A stretch of 64,000 nt of DNA from Bacillota bacterium (lineage in GTDB: Bacteria > Bacillota > Clostridia > Acetivibrionales > DSM-1351), in NCBI GenBank assembly GCA_023400235.1, contig JAEXFI010000034.1, positions 62,001-126,000 on the forward strand, read 5' to 3'. The notes beneath the pieces are model-generated. The model saw nothing but the letters and a program-made list of their open reading frames with translations. It did no database searches and was not told the origin of the DNA. Shown piece after piece: positions 1 to 7,938 of this stretch. How positions within the stretch are numbered: position 1 is the first letter of the stretch; each line of letters begins with the position of its first letter. A program made the position numbers and the translations under genes.

Positions 1-74
1 GCTTATATAGGCAAATTGTTTTTAATAACGGCGTGAAGTGCATTGGCACGGAAGGCGGATGGGGAAATCAAAAA

Positions 75-746
75 ATGGCTAGGCTTGAATACGATGAAAA
101 TGAAAACCTGGTTAATTCCCTTAGGGGAAAAGTTTTTAATCAGCTTAGAAAGCAAATTTTGACAGGAGTTTACAAGCCCGGTGACAGTCTGATCGAGTTG
201 AGATTGTCAGAGGAGCTTGGAGTTAGCCGGACGCCAATAAGAGAGGCTATCAGGCAGCTTGAGCTGGAGGGGCTTGTTCAGTCCATACCCAATAAGGGGG
301 TTATCGTTAAGGGAGTATCAGAACAGGATGTTGAAGATATTTTTATTATAAGGACGATGATTGAAGGACTTGCAGCCAGATGGGCTGCTGAGAAAATAAC
401 TGAAGAGGAGATTAAGGAACTTCAGGAGGCTCTTGAGTTTGAGGAGTTCTACACCATGAAGAACGATGCACAGCATTTGATGACCTATGACTCCAGATTT
501 CATGAAATTATTTTCAGAGCCAGCAAAAGCAGGCCTTTGATGCATATGCTCAGTACCTTTCATTTTTATATTCAAAGTGCCAGAAATGATTCGTTTGAGA
601 CCCCGGGAAGGCCTGCCAAGTCCCTTGATGAGCACCGGGCAATTTTTGAGGCCATAAAGAACAAGGATGGGGATACTGCTGAAAAGCTGACAATTCAGCA
701 TATAAGCAATGCCAGCAAGAATTTTAATGAGACCCATCACAAATAA
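75..746 (+). CDS. GntR-family transcriptional regulator, FadR/FCD subfamily
   Basis: This is a DNA-binding repressor or activator of the FadR/FCD group, which usually senses a small organic acid. Residues about 15-80 form the winged helix-turn-helix, with the typical run SEELGVSRTPIREAIRQLE. Residues about 85-215 form the all-helical FCD ligand domain. It keeps the usual metal-type residues: Asp and His in YDSRFHEIIF, His in DEHRAIFEAI and His in IQHI. An in-frame GTG lies upstream at 33, but the ATG at 75 sits 10-15 bases after a purine-rich GGCGGATGGGG, so I prefer it. No target operon can be named: the gene before it is outside the window and the next gene is a peptidase. Confident on family, not on ligand. 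Confidence 0.85.
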   Translation: MARLEYDENENLVNSLRGKVFNQLRKQILTGVYKPGDSLIELRLSEELGVSRTPIREAIRQLELEGLVQSIPNKGVIVKGVSEQDVEDIFIIRTMIEGLAARWAAEKITEEEIKELQEALEFEEFYTMKNDAQHLMTYDSRFHEIIFRASKSRPLMHMLSTFHFYIQSARNDSFETPGRPAKSLDEHRAIFEAIKNKDGDTAEKLTIQHISNASKNFNETHHK

Positions 747-766
747 TTGACTTTATGAACGTATGG

Positions 767-808
767 GAGAAATGAGATGAGAGAAATGAGATGAGAGAAA
801 TGAGTAAA
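767..808 (+). repeat. Three tandem 14-bp repeats overlapping a translation start
   Basis: Copies of GAGAAATGAGATGA occupy 767-780 and 781-794; a third, diverged at its end (GAGAAATGAGTAAA), occupies 795-808. Each copy contains ATG and TGA triplets, so several overlapping starts and stops precede the M23 peptidase frame. Confidence 0.9.
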
Positions 809-1492
809 ACGCGTGAACCCATAATTGTAGAGTTTCCTTTGCGGGGAGAATGGCTCTCTCCAAACACTCCCGGAGCAAAGATACCCAGCCATGGAACAAA
901 CCGGTTTGGAACAAGATATGCATATGATTTTATACAGGTGGATTGGAAAAGAAAGGGTTTGCCGGCCTATGGTGTCAGCTTTCTGCAATATCTTATTCTG
1001 GGGGTTTCCTTAAAGGATTACTATTGCTGGGGGCAGGAAGTATATGCGCCCTGTGATGGAATTGTTGTCCAGGCGGAGGATGGTTATAAAGAACGGGAAC
1101 GAACATATTTGCTTTCAGATTTGTATAAGGCTTATAAAAATGCCCGGTTTTTTGATCCCCAAAAAGACAATGTACAGTCTGTTGCGGGCAATTACATAAT
1201 TTTGGAATGCGGACACCGGGTATTTGCCGCCCTGGTTCATCTCAAAACCGGTTCCATACAGGTGACTGCCGGCCAGCGTGTAAGAAAAGGTGAAGTTATA
1301 GGAAGGGTGGGCCATTCAGGCAATTCCTTTGCGCCACATTTGCATTTTCAGCTTATGGACAGCAGTGACATGGCTACTGCAAACGGACTGCCCTGTGCTT
1401 TTAAACAGTATGAAGTATTCCGGGCTGGAGAGTGGCAAAAAGCAGTTAACGGTATTCCCTCAGATAAGGATAGGATAAGGTTTGGTTCCTGA
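791..1492 (+). CDS. M23-family (LytM-like) metallopeptidase domain protein
   Basis: A 233-residue protein with the M23 peptidase fold, which normally cuts peptidoglycan cross-bridges using zinc. The N-terminal part has H and D in SHGTNRFGTRYAYDF, the middle has the beta-hairpin core (VYAPCDGIVVQAEDG), and the C-terminal part has GEVIGRVGHSGNSFAPHLHF, whose HLH is the usual second metal/catalytic motif. There is no obvious signal peptide, unusual for a cell-wall enzyme; similar cytoplasmic-looking M23 proteins are common in clostridia. The start is uncertain: ATG at 791 and ATG at 800 both lie in the tandem repeat and neither has a clear Shine-Dalgarno site. It follows the GntR gene by about 45 bases and may be co-transcribed. 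Confidence 0.75.
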   Translation: MREMSKTREPIIVEFPLRGEWLSPNTPGAKIPSHGTNRFGTRYAYDFIQVDWKRKGLPAYGVSFLQYLILGVSLKDYYCWGQEVYAPCDGIVVQAEDGYKERERTYLLSDLYKAYKNARFFDPQKDNVQSVAGNYIILECGHRVFAALVHLKTGSIQVTAGQRVRKGEVIGRVGHSGNSFAPHLHFQLMDSSDMATANGLPCAFKQYEVFRAGEWQKAVNGIPSDKDRIRFGS

Positions 1493-1772
1493 TTTGGCTG
1501 AGTACTTCTGAGCAGAGGCACAGACAAATAATAAAGCACATAAATAGTGAAGCAAGGGACAGCCTTGACGGATGTACTCCATATATCAGCTCTCCCTGCT
1601 TCTTCTGGGTAATCAGCTTCATTCATCGCTATTGCTTAAGGCTATTGCACCAGGTGAATTAAGCTCAGACCAAATCATTAAAAAATCAGATGCAGCACTG
1701 GCAGATTTCACTGATGAATTTTGTCTTATACAAAGGCAAGTGAATTTAGTATTGCTTTATAAGTTGATATAA
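1493..1772. other. Intergenic, no supported feature
   Basis: Gap between the M23 gene and the convergent secreted-protein gene. Short open frames here lack Shine-Dalgarno sites and family features. I see no strong terminator hairpin. Confidence 0.5.
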
Positions 1773-2270
1773 TTATTTACCATAAATCCTTACTGAATAC
1801 TTCGTACCACTACCTCTGTTGTAAGCATCTTCAGAACCAATTACTGATATTTCTATTCTATATGTATGCCCAGCCAGGCCTTGAAATTCTGGACAAATAT
1901 ATGTTCTGATATCATTAGGGATGTATCCCCAGTATTTGCAAGTACCATCAGTTTCATCAAAAAGAGCATAGAAAAAGCTAGTGTCAGCGGAAAGAACCCG
2001 TTCATTTGTAAGTTTAGTAGTTATAGTCTTATTAGAAGAACATGTAAACATATACATGTCCCAATCGCCCCAATAGTCTATATAACCCGTAGCAAGACCA
2101 AATTCCCCATTGATGAATGGTATAATATTTGAAGAATACTCATCATTATTGTATTCTACCTCAGTATTATTTCCACCTTGGACAGGAACATGCGAAGTTG
2201 CAGCTGAAACGCTTAAGTTCACTGAAAGTAAAGTTAGTAATACAATCATTAACGCCAAAAATTTTTTCAT
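1773..2270 (-). CDS. Small secreted protein with PPC-like beta-sandwich pattern
   Basis: A 165-residue exported protein. The frame extends upstream to 2321, but the ATG at 2270 follows AAAAGGGAGAT and begins a clear signal peptide (MKKFLALMIVLLTLLSVNLS, cleavage probably after SVSA). The mature part, FGLATGYIDYWGDWDMYMF and the C-terminal YRIEISVIG...YSVRIYGK, resembles bacterial pre-peptidase C-terminal (PPC) domains, small beta-sandwiches usually attached to secreted enzymes. Here it stands alone with no catalytic domain. Function unknown; could be a surface-binding or chaperone-like module. The resemblance is by pattern only. Confidence 0.65.
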   Translation of the reverse strand: MKKFLALMIVLLTLLSVNLSVSAATSHVPVQGGNNTEVEYNNDEYSSNIIPFINGEFGLATGYIDYWGDWDMYMFTCSSNKTITTKLTNERVLSADTSFFYALFDETDGTCKYWGYIPNDIRTYICPEFQGLAGHTYRIEISVIGSEDAYNRGSGTKYSVRIYGK

Positions 2271-2334
2271 ATTAATATATCTCCCTTTTAATTTTTTGGT
2301 ATGGCTATGTGGCTCGAGCACCCAGCACTTGTAA

Positions 2335-2364
2335 ATATTACCATATATATTATAAAAATGTCAA
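2335..2364 (-). promoter_or_regulatory. Candidate sigma-A promoter for the PPC-like gene
   Basis: On the minus strand a consensus TTGACA (plus 2359-2364) is followed after 18 bases by TAATAT (plus 2335-2340, 4 of 6 matches), about 65 bases before the ATG at 2270. Confidence 0.45.
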
Positions 2365-2714
2365 ATATTAGAAATGCAAAACGAGTACTTATTATTTATA
2401 ACCTCAATTGTTGAAGTGAAAAATAATTAGTAATGGTATTTGTGTTGTATCTGGATTTTAATTTGAGACAGCGTAATATGCCTGGTATGTGGAAAGCCCC
2501 ACAGGATTCCTGGACTTGTATAGCTTATATTATCCTAATTTCAAGTTTTAGGTTATTAAATATCCTATGCGCTCCCAGACCAATCAGGTCAACCCTAAAT
2601 GTTCGCGCCCTCCCGGGTTCGAATCCCCAACATCAGTTCATAACCCCGCCGGAGGCCAGTGGGACATACGGGGAGACTGGTCTCGCCCATAAGGCGCTTC
2701 GCGTTTTTGAAAAG
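2365..2714. other. Intergenic, possible tRNA-like debris
   Basis: No supported gene. Around 2608-2632 is GGGTTCGAATCCCC, which resembles a T-loop, but no complete cloverleaf can be drawn on either strand. Confidence 0.4.
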
Positions 2715-2750
2715 CAAAAACGCCTGTGTTTTCCGCAGAAAACACAGGCG
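2715..2750 (-). terminator. Intrinsic terminator of tRNA-Glu
   Basis: Perfect 13-bp hairpin: arms 2721-2733 and 2738-2750, loop CGCA. On the minus strand it is followed by TTTTTGCTTTT, just downstream of the tRNA 3' end. Confidence 0.85.
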
Positions 2751-2756
2751 CCGTAA

Positions 2757-2832
2757 TGGTGACCCATAGGGGATTCGAACCCCTGTTACCGCCGTGAGAG
2801 GGCGGTGTCTTAGGCCACTTGACCAATGGGCC
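2757..2832 (-). tRNA. tRNA-Glu (anticodon CTC)
   Basis: A complete 76-base tRNA with encoded CCA. Acceptor stem GGCCCAT pairs with ATGGGTC with one G-T pair. The anticodon arm is CCGCC-CTCTCAC-GGCGG, giving anticodon CTC (reads GAG). The T arm is CAGGGGTTCGAATCCCCT. The overall sequence matches the usual Firmicutes tRNA-Glu closely; the window also encodes gltX and glnS near 58.6-61.8 kb. Confidence 0.95.
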
Positions 2833-3059
2833 ATATATGCTGTTGTCCAGCTTAATGACAAAAGCTATTATAGCACGGGGGATATTTGGTGTCAAGAAGT
2901 GAGTACAGTAAAATTCACCTAAAATTCACCGGTCTTGAATGAAAAAGTAAATTCCACTTATTAGAAGTTAATGTAACCCATATTATTCAAAACTCCCAAT
3001 GTCATTACTCTTTATTATATTTTCGCCACATTTGCCTTTATATGATTTTTAGATGAGTA

Positions 3060-3443
3060 TTAACTTCTTCGAAAAAATTTACTTTTTCTATATATAAAGG
3101 CTGTCATATAAAAATAAATAAAGGTTACAGTCATTAATACAAAGGATATTAATATTTTAAAAGGTAGTGAGTAAAAATCCAAAAATATAAGAGAAAATAA
3201 AAACCCGGAGATTGAAAGAACAGAAATTAAGGCTGCTTTTATTTTGAGACTGTATACATGTGCGTACACTATATGAATGAGTAACCATAATAATATAAAA
3301 TAGCAAGGTAAAAAAATAGTTACAGCAGTAATATCAGTGAGCAGGGGGTATGCCATATCATCATAATGGCAGATTGGTTTAAACCGGACTATTCCTATAG
3401 ATGATAAAACAAAAGTAAGTATTAGCCAGATGACGTAGAACAT
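3060..3443 (-). CDS. Small four-helix membrane protein, unknown
   Basis: A 127-residue hydrophobic protein with about four predicted membrane segments (near residues 2-19, 37-60, 69-88 and 94-115) and a basic C-terminus (YRKSKFFRRS). It begins with ATG after a weak AAAGGTAAAG. I do not recognise the family. It stands alone between a tRNA and a divergent promoter region, so context gives no clue. Confidence 0.55.
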   Translation of the reverse strand: MFYVIWLILTFVLSSIGIVRFKPICHYDDMAYPLLTDITAVTIFLPCYFILLWLLIHIVYAHVYSLKIKAALISVLSISGFLFSLIFLDFYSLPFKILISFVLMTVTFIYFYMTAFIYRKSKFFRRS

Positions 3444-3594
3444 AATTCTTTACCTTTCATATTCATATTTATTTCCATGCCCCCCCACCTGGCACAAAAC
3501 TCCATGAAAGTCACGGCATGGAATCGGTGCCACATTTTTATTTGCTTAAAAATTCTTTCAACCTTAAATCCTAAATGAATAATATGGTTCAATT

Positions 3595-3626
3595 ATACCA
3601 TGGTATAACCATACCATGGTATAACC
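3595..3626. promoter_or_regulatory. Two tandem 16-bp units, each with a 12-bp palindrome (operator-like)
   Basis: ATACCATGGTATAACC occurs twice without change, at 3595-3610 and 3611-3626; each contains the palindrome ATACCATGGTAT. The centres are 16 bp apart and lie about 145 bp upstream of the promoter of the RNA-modification genes. The rest of 3444-3838 holds no gene. Confidence 0.6.
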
Positions 3627-3753
3627 CTTTAATGTTACCCGGTGACCGCCTGTCATAATGTCAATTACAGTTGAAGGTATGGTTGGCAGCATTAAACGGG
3701 CAGCATTAAAAATATAAATAATGGTGGACGCGTCTTTAAAGTACCATATTTTG

Positions 3754-3762
3754 TGGTATAAT
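3754..3762 (+). promoter_or_regulatory. Extended -10 promoter
   Basis: TGGTATAAT gives a perfect -10 (3757-3762) with the TG extension; no good -35. It lies about 75 bases before the rsmF-like start. Confidence 0.5.
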
Positions 3763-3838
3763 AACTCCTGTATCAGATTGCTGTTAAACGGCATGGATAT
3801 GAGAATTTATTTTGACGACAGGAGTTTATTTAACATAT

Positions 3839-5269
3839 ATGAAGCTACCCGTAGAATTTGTTGACAAAATGCAGGGGTTAATGGGTGATGAATTCAGCAG
3901 CTATCTGGAGTCCTATAAAAAGCCTAGATTTTATGGTTTGAGAGTAAATACCCTGAAAATATCCGTTGAAGATTTTCTAAAGATTTCTCCATTTCACATG
4001 GAACCTGTTCCCTGGACAACAGACGGTTTTTACTACAGTGAGGGGGACAATCCGGGCAGACATCCATATTATTACGCAGGCCTATATTATATACAGGAGC
4101 CCAGTGCCATGCTGCCGGGGGCGGTAATCGGAGTCAGGCCGGGAGACAGGGTGCTGGATTTATGCGCAGCTCCCGGAGGGAAATCTGTTCAGATGGCGGC
4201 ACAGCTCAAGGGGCAGGGTCTGCTGGTTTCAAATGATATAAATGCGGACCGGGTAAAGGCCCTTGTGAAAAATATTGAGCTTTGCGGTGTAAGAAACGCA
4301 ATAGTTTTAAATGAGTCCCCGCAAAAGCTGGCAAGAAGCTTTGAAGGCTTTTTTGACAGGATTATGGTGGATGCACCCTGTTCGGGAGAGGGAATGTTCC
4401 GGAAGGACGAGGATGCCATAAAAAGCTGGGAAAAATATAAATGTGAGAAATGCAGCGGCATGCAGTGGGATATACTTCAAGAGGTTGACAAGATGCTGAG
4501 GCCGGGTGGTGTAATGCTGTATTCCACCTGTACCTTCTCTCCTGAAGAGGACGAGCTGATGATAGAAAGATTCATGGACGCCCACAGGGGAGAGTATGAG
4601 CTCTTGGAAATCCCCAAGTCCGGTGGAATAGAAGGCGGACGCAGTGAGTGGGCAGGCGGAGAATATGATTTTTCAAAGGCCGCCCGGTTATGGCCCCACA
4701 GACTCAACGGAGAAGGGCATTTTGCAGCTCTGCTTAGAAAGCTGGAGACAAATAAAAAAAGCTTAGAAAATGAAGAGGATACTACTGCTGACAGCAGGCA
4801 TATAAAGTGGGAAAAAGCTTACCCCATTGACACTGTTGAGGATTTGAGGAACTTTAACATGGAATTGGCACAATTTATTCAAGAGAGCACGGCTCTGGAT
4901 TTGAATGGGATTGCTTTTCAGAAGGGAAATAATTTCTATCATCTCCCGCAATCCTGCCCCGACCTGTCAGGACTGAAGGTGGCTAAATTCGGCTGGTATC
5001 TGGGGGAGAGCGGTCCAAAGGGTTTTGTTCCGTCTCATTCGCTGGCAGTATCTATGAAGAAGGAAGAAATGAAGAGAAAAATAGATTTTACAGCCGGTTC
5101 CAGGGAAGCAAACAGTTACCTTAAGGGAGAAACCCTGACTGAGTGTGAGGAGTCTGGGAAAAGAGGCTATACCGGTATCTGTGTTGACGGGCATACGCTG
5201 GGCTGGGCAAAGCACACAGGTGACATGCTGAAAAATCTTTACCCCAAGGGGTGGAGAAAAATGGCATGA
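3839..5269 (+). CDS. RsmF/NSUN-type rRNA cytosine-5 methyltransferase
   Basis: Probable 16S rRNA m5C methyltransferase of the RsmB/RsmF (NOP2/Sun) family; it transfers a methyl group from SAM to a cytosine. From the ATG at 3839 (476 residues) the SAM loop VLDLCAAPGGKS is at 105-116, the motif IV Pro-Cys in DAPCSGEG has Cys181, and the motif VI Thr-Cys in YSTCTFSPEEDE has Cys231. Both family cysteines are present, so it should be active. The last 180 residues look like the RsmF C-terminal PUA-like RNA-binding region. A TTG at 3812 is in frame, but AGGAG at 3820-3824 favours the ATG despite a 14-base spacing. It is first of three co-directional RNA-modification genes. E. coli RsmF modifies C1407; the same target is an inference. 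Confidence 0.9.
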   Translation: MKLPVEFVDKMQGLMGDEFSSYLESYKKPRFYGLRVNTLKISVEDFLKISPFHMEPVPWTTDGFYYSEGDNPGRHPYYYAGLYYIQEPSAMLPGAVIGVRPGDRVLDLCAAPGGKSVQMAAQLKGQGLLVSNDINADRVKALVKNIELCGVRNAIVLNESPQKLARSFEGFFDRIMVDAPCSGEGMFRKDEDAIKSWEKYKCEKCSGMQWDILQEVDKMLRPGGVMLYSTCTFSPEEDELMIERFMDAHRGEYELLEIPKSGGIEGGRSEWAGGEYDFSKAARLWPHRLNGEGHFAALLRKLETNKKSLENEEDTTADSRHIKWEKAYPIDTVEDLRNFNMELAQFIQESTALDLNGIAFQKGNNFYHLPQSCPDLSGLKVAKFGWYLGESGPKGFVPSHSLAVSMKKEEMKRKIDFTAGSREANSYLKGETLTECEESGKRGYTGICVDGHTLGWAKHTGDMLKNLYPKGWRKMA

Positions 5270-5307
5270 CAATATGCCGGAGCACTCGATTAAGGGAGGT
5301 TTGACAT

Positions 5308-6042
5308 TTGAATCAGAAGCAGCGGCTGGACAAGATTTTATCCAATTTTGGCTTTGGTTCCAGAACTGAAATAAAAAGTGCGGTTAAAAAAGGACTGGTG
5401 TCAGTAAACGGGCAGGTTGCAAAAGACAGCGGACTTCATGTTGACCCTGCCGCCAGCGTAATAATAATGAATGGAATCAAGCTGGAATACAGGAAATATA
5501 TATATCTGATGATGAACAAGCCTCAGGGAGTCATTTCTGCAACTACCGATACCAGACAAAGGACGGTATTTGATATTATGCCGGAGGAATACAAGTGTTT
5601 TGAGCTGTTTCCCGCCGGCAGGCTGGATATTGACACCGAAGGGCTTGTACTTATGACCAATGACGGGCAGCTTGCACATGAAATATTATCTCCCAGGAAG
5701 CATGTTACAAAGAAATACTATGCCCGTGTGGAGGGCCGGGTCCTGCAGGCCGACGCCGTAGCTTTTGAAGGGGGAGTAACCCTGGACGACGGATATAAGA
5801 CCCTGCCGGCGAAGCTGGAAATCCTCAGCTCGGACCAGGTGTCCGAGATAAGGCTTTCCATTGTGGAAGGTAAGTTCCATCAGGTAAAAAGAATGTTTGA
5901 AGCAGTGGGTAAGAAGGTCATTTATCTGAAAAGGCTTAGCATGGGCAGGCTGGAGCTGGACGAAAGCCTTGGGCTGGGGGAGTGCAGAGAGCTGGCCCCT
6001 GAGGAGGTTGAGCTTCTAAAGGATTCAGTACAAAAACATTGA
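5308..6042 (+). CDS. RsuA/RluB-family pseudouridine synthase
   Basis: Isomerises a specific rRNA uridine to pseudouridine. Residues 1-60 are an S4 RNA-binding domain (RLDKILSNFGFGSRTEI...). The catalytic domain carries GRLDIDTEGL at 104-113 with Asp107 as expected nucleophile, and the Lys/His-rich FHQVKRMF near the end. The start is TTG, strongly supported by GGGAGG ten bases upstream. It lies 38 bases after the rsmF-like gene. Length (244) and motifs fit RsuA (16S position 516) or RluB/E/F types; I cannot tell which rRNA site. Confidence 0.9.
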   Translation: MNQKQRLDKILSNFGFGSRTEIKSAVKKGLVSVNGQVAKDSGLHVDPAASVIIMNGIKLEYRKYIYLMMNKPQGVISATTDTRQRTVFDIMPEEYKCFELFPAGRLDIDTEGLVLMTNDGQLAHEILSPRKHVTKKYYARVEGRVLQADAVAFEGGVTLDDGYKTLPAKLEILSSDQVSEIRLSIVEGKFHQVKRMFEAVGKKVIYLKRLSMGRLELDESLGLGECRELAPEEVELLKDSVQKH

Positions 6043-6099
6043 TAACAGGAAAAGGCATTTTCGGGCGGTTTTCTGCCAGCATTTGCAAAGGAGCTGAAA

Positions 6100-7269
6100 A
6101 TGAACAAGCAGAGTATTCAGAAGATAGGTTTGTTTTTATCCGGACTGGAACAAAGAATAGTGGACAATGGTGATTTCTTTAAAAAGATAACTATAAAATT
6201 TAAATCCGGTTCAAAGTTTTATGAGGCCATAGTCACATTAAAGGAAGAAAGGCTGTTTCTCCAGTATAACGGAAGAAATGACAAAATGGAGATTTCCTGG
6301 CTGGGGGCAAGAATCTGCAAGATAGCAGAACAGTATGAAGCAATGAATCTGATTTACCAGGAGAGGGGAACCACCATTCACATTGATGCCGATGACAGAA
6401 GCGTGAGAATGCAGACCAAGGACCAGGAAGCAGCAGAGACCTGCAGCGGCCATAATGAAACCTCCCATATTACCAACAGGGACTATTACATTAAAGTGGG
6501 AAAAGCGGATGCGGTGTTAAAGGCTATCGGCATTCTTGGAGAAAACGGCAAAATTAAGAATGACATGATCAGAAAATATAACCAGATTGACCATTATATA
6601 GAGCTTGTGGATGACATGCTTAAAAATCTGTGTTTGAAGTATGGGAAGATAAATGTGGTGGATTGTGGCTGCGGAAAGTCGTATCTGTCTTTTGTCCTGA
6701 ACTATTATATCAAGGAGGTTCTCAAAAAGAACTGTCATTTTACCGGCCTGGATATATCAAAAACTGTAATTGATGCGTCACGGAACATTGCCGACAGTTT
6801 GGATTATAAAAATATGGATTTTCGTGTGACTGATATAAGGCATTATACTTCAGACGAGGATATACATCTGGCCATAAGCCTTCATGCCTGTGATACCGCT
6901 ACTGATGAAGCAATAGCGCTGGCAGTGAAAAACAATGCAAAAGCCATTGTCATGGTTCCCTGCTGCCAGAAGGAAATCCTCAGTCAGTATTCCTTTAAAG
7001 AGTTGGAGCGATTAACCGGTCACGGGGTACTGAAGGCAAGACTTGCGGATGTGCTGACCGACGGAATAAGAGTGATGCTTTTAGAAGCGGTGGGCTACAA
7101 GGTGTCAATAGTAGAGTATGTATCTCCGCTGGAGACACCCAAAAACCTCATGATAAGAGCCGAGAAAACGGGAAATGTAAATAAGGCTGCCATAGAGGAA
7201 TATCTGCAGCTGAAAAAGCTTCTGGGCATTAATCCTACTTTGGAAAAGATTATTGCTCAGTACATGTAA
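6100..7269 (+). CDS. Class I SAM-dependent methyltransferase
   Basis: A 389-residue protein whose C-terminal half is a Rossmann methyltransferase: VVDCGCGKSYLS at 187-198 is motif I, FTGLDIS supplies the acidic SAM-ribose contact, and MVPCCQKE near 285 replaces the usual motif IV. The N-terminal 150 residues are a separate uncharacterised domain. The pattern resembles the Methyltransf_32 group, some members of which modify tRNA or glutathione-related substrates; the substrate here is unknown. Its position after an rRNA methyltransferase and a pseudouridine synthase suggests an RNA substrate, as inference only. Confidence 0.75.
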   Translation: MNKQSIQKIGLFLSGLEQRIVDNGDFFKKITIKFKSGSKFYEAIVTLKEERLFLQYNGRNDKMEISWLGARICKIAEQYEAMNLIYQERGTTIHIDADDRSVRMQTKDQEAAETCSGHNETSHITNRDYYIKVGKADAVLKAIGILGENGKIKNDMIRKYNQIDHYIELVDDMLKNLCLKYGKINVVDCGCGKSYLSFVLNYYIKEVLKKNCHFTGLDISKTVIDASRNIADSLDYKNMDFRVTDIRHYTSDEDIHLAISLHACDTATDEAIALAVKNNAKAIVMVPCCQKEILSQYSFKELERLTGHGVLKARLADVLTDGIRVMLLEAVGYKVSIVEYVSPLETPKNLMIRAEKTGNVNKAAIEEYLQLKKLLGINPTLEKIIAQYM

Positions 7270-7290
7270 ATATATAACATATATGTAAAA

Positions 7291-7319
7291 TTGACGTAAC
7301 CTTACCAGCGTGTTATAAT
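7291..7319 (+). promoter_or_regulatory. Sigma-A promoter
   Basis: TTGACG (7291-7296), 17-base spacer, TATAAT (7314-7319), about 70 bases upstream of the CBM25-like gene. Confidence 0.8.
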
Positions 7320-7387
7320 GTTGAAAATTCTATTATAAAACAGAATAACCTTGATTTTTAATTTAATCATGTACAGGGAGTGGTGGA

Positions 7388-7852
7388 ATGGCAGCTAAAA
7401 CATATGAAGGCAATGGGGTCGTGTTATCAAGGAAGAGCTTTTACAGCGGAGACGGGCTTAAAATCATCTACAAGGGATTGCTGGCAGGTTCGGGAGCGGA
7501 AAGTGTATTCCTGCATTACGGGTTTGGAGACGGCTGGGACTTCAGTTCCTACGTTCAAATGGATAGGCTTTCGGAAGGATTCCAGGCTGAAATACAGGTT
7601 CAGGAGGGAAAGAGCCTGGAGTTGTGCTTTAAGGATTCTGCAAACAATTGGGATAATAATTCGGGAAGCAATTATGTATACAAAATATCCGCAAGAAGGC
7701 AAAAGAAGACTGCTGAGAAAGAAACGGAGAAGTCTGCTAAACCAGTGAAGACAGCTAATAGACCAGCGAGGACAAATAAACCAGCGAAGACAACTGTTAT
7801 GGCTGATGAAGCAAAGAGGAAAACTAAAAAAGGTAAAGTAATCAGTTTGTAA
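7388..7852 (+). CDS. CBM25-like carbohydrate-binding protein with Lys-rich tail, no signal peptide
   Basis: Residues about 15-105 match the pattern of the CBM25 starch-binding module: SGDGLKIIYKGLLAGSGAES, VFLHYGFGDGWDF and CFKDSANNWDNNSGSNY. CBM25 modules normally sit on secreted amylases. Here the module is free, has no export signal, and is followed by a 50-residue basic tail rich in Lys, Ala, Pro and Thr with imperfect repeats (AKPVKTANRPARTNKPAKT). A cytoplasmic role, such as binding glycogen or a nucleic acid through the tail, is inference. The start is ATG after GGGAGTGGTGG. Transcribed from its own promoter. Confidence 0.75.
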   Translation: MAAKTYEGNGVVLSRKSFYSGDGLKIIYKGLLAGSGAESVFLHYGFGDGWDFSSYVQMDRLSEGFQAEIQVQEGKSLELCFKDSANNWDNNSGSNYVYKISARRQKKTAEKETEKSAKPVKTANRPARTNKPAKTTVMADEAKRKTKKGKVISL

Positions 7853-7938
7853 AGTTTACAAAATATTATTTCTAGTATGTTCCAAAATGGTTTTTCCAAG
7901 TATAATATATATATCACAGTTTTCCAAAAGGATCATAC

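Noticed and set aside
2608..2640. T-loop-like GGGTTCGAATCCCC suggesting a second tRNA
   Set aside because: The stem has mismatches and no acceptor, D or anticodon arm can be found on either strand.
2433..2861. Open frames on both strands over the tRNA-Glu and its flank
   Set aside because: They translate the tRNA and terminator sequence; no ribosome site or family pattern.
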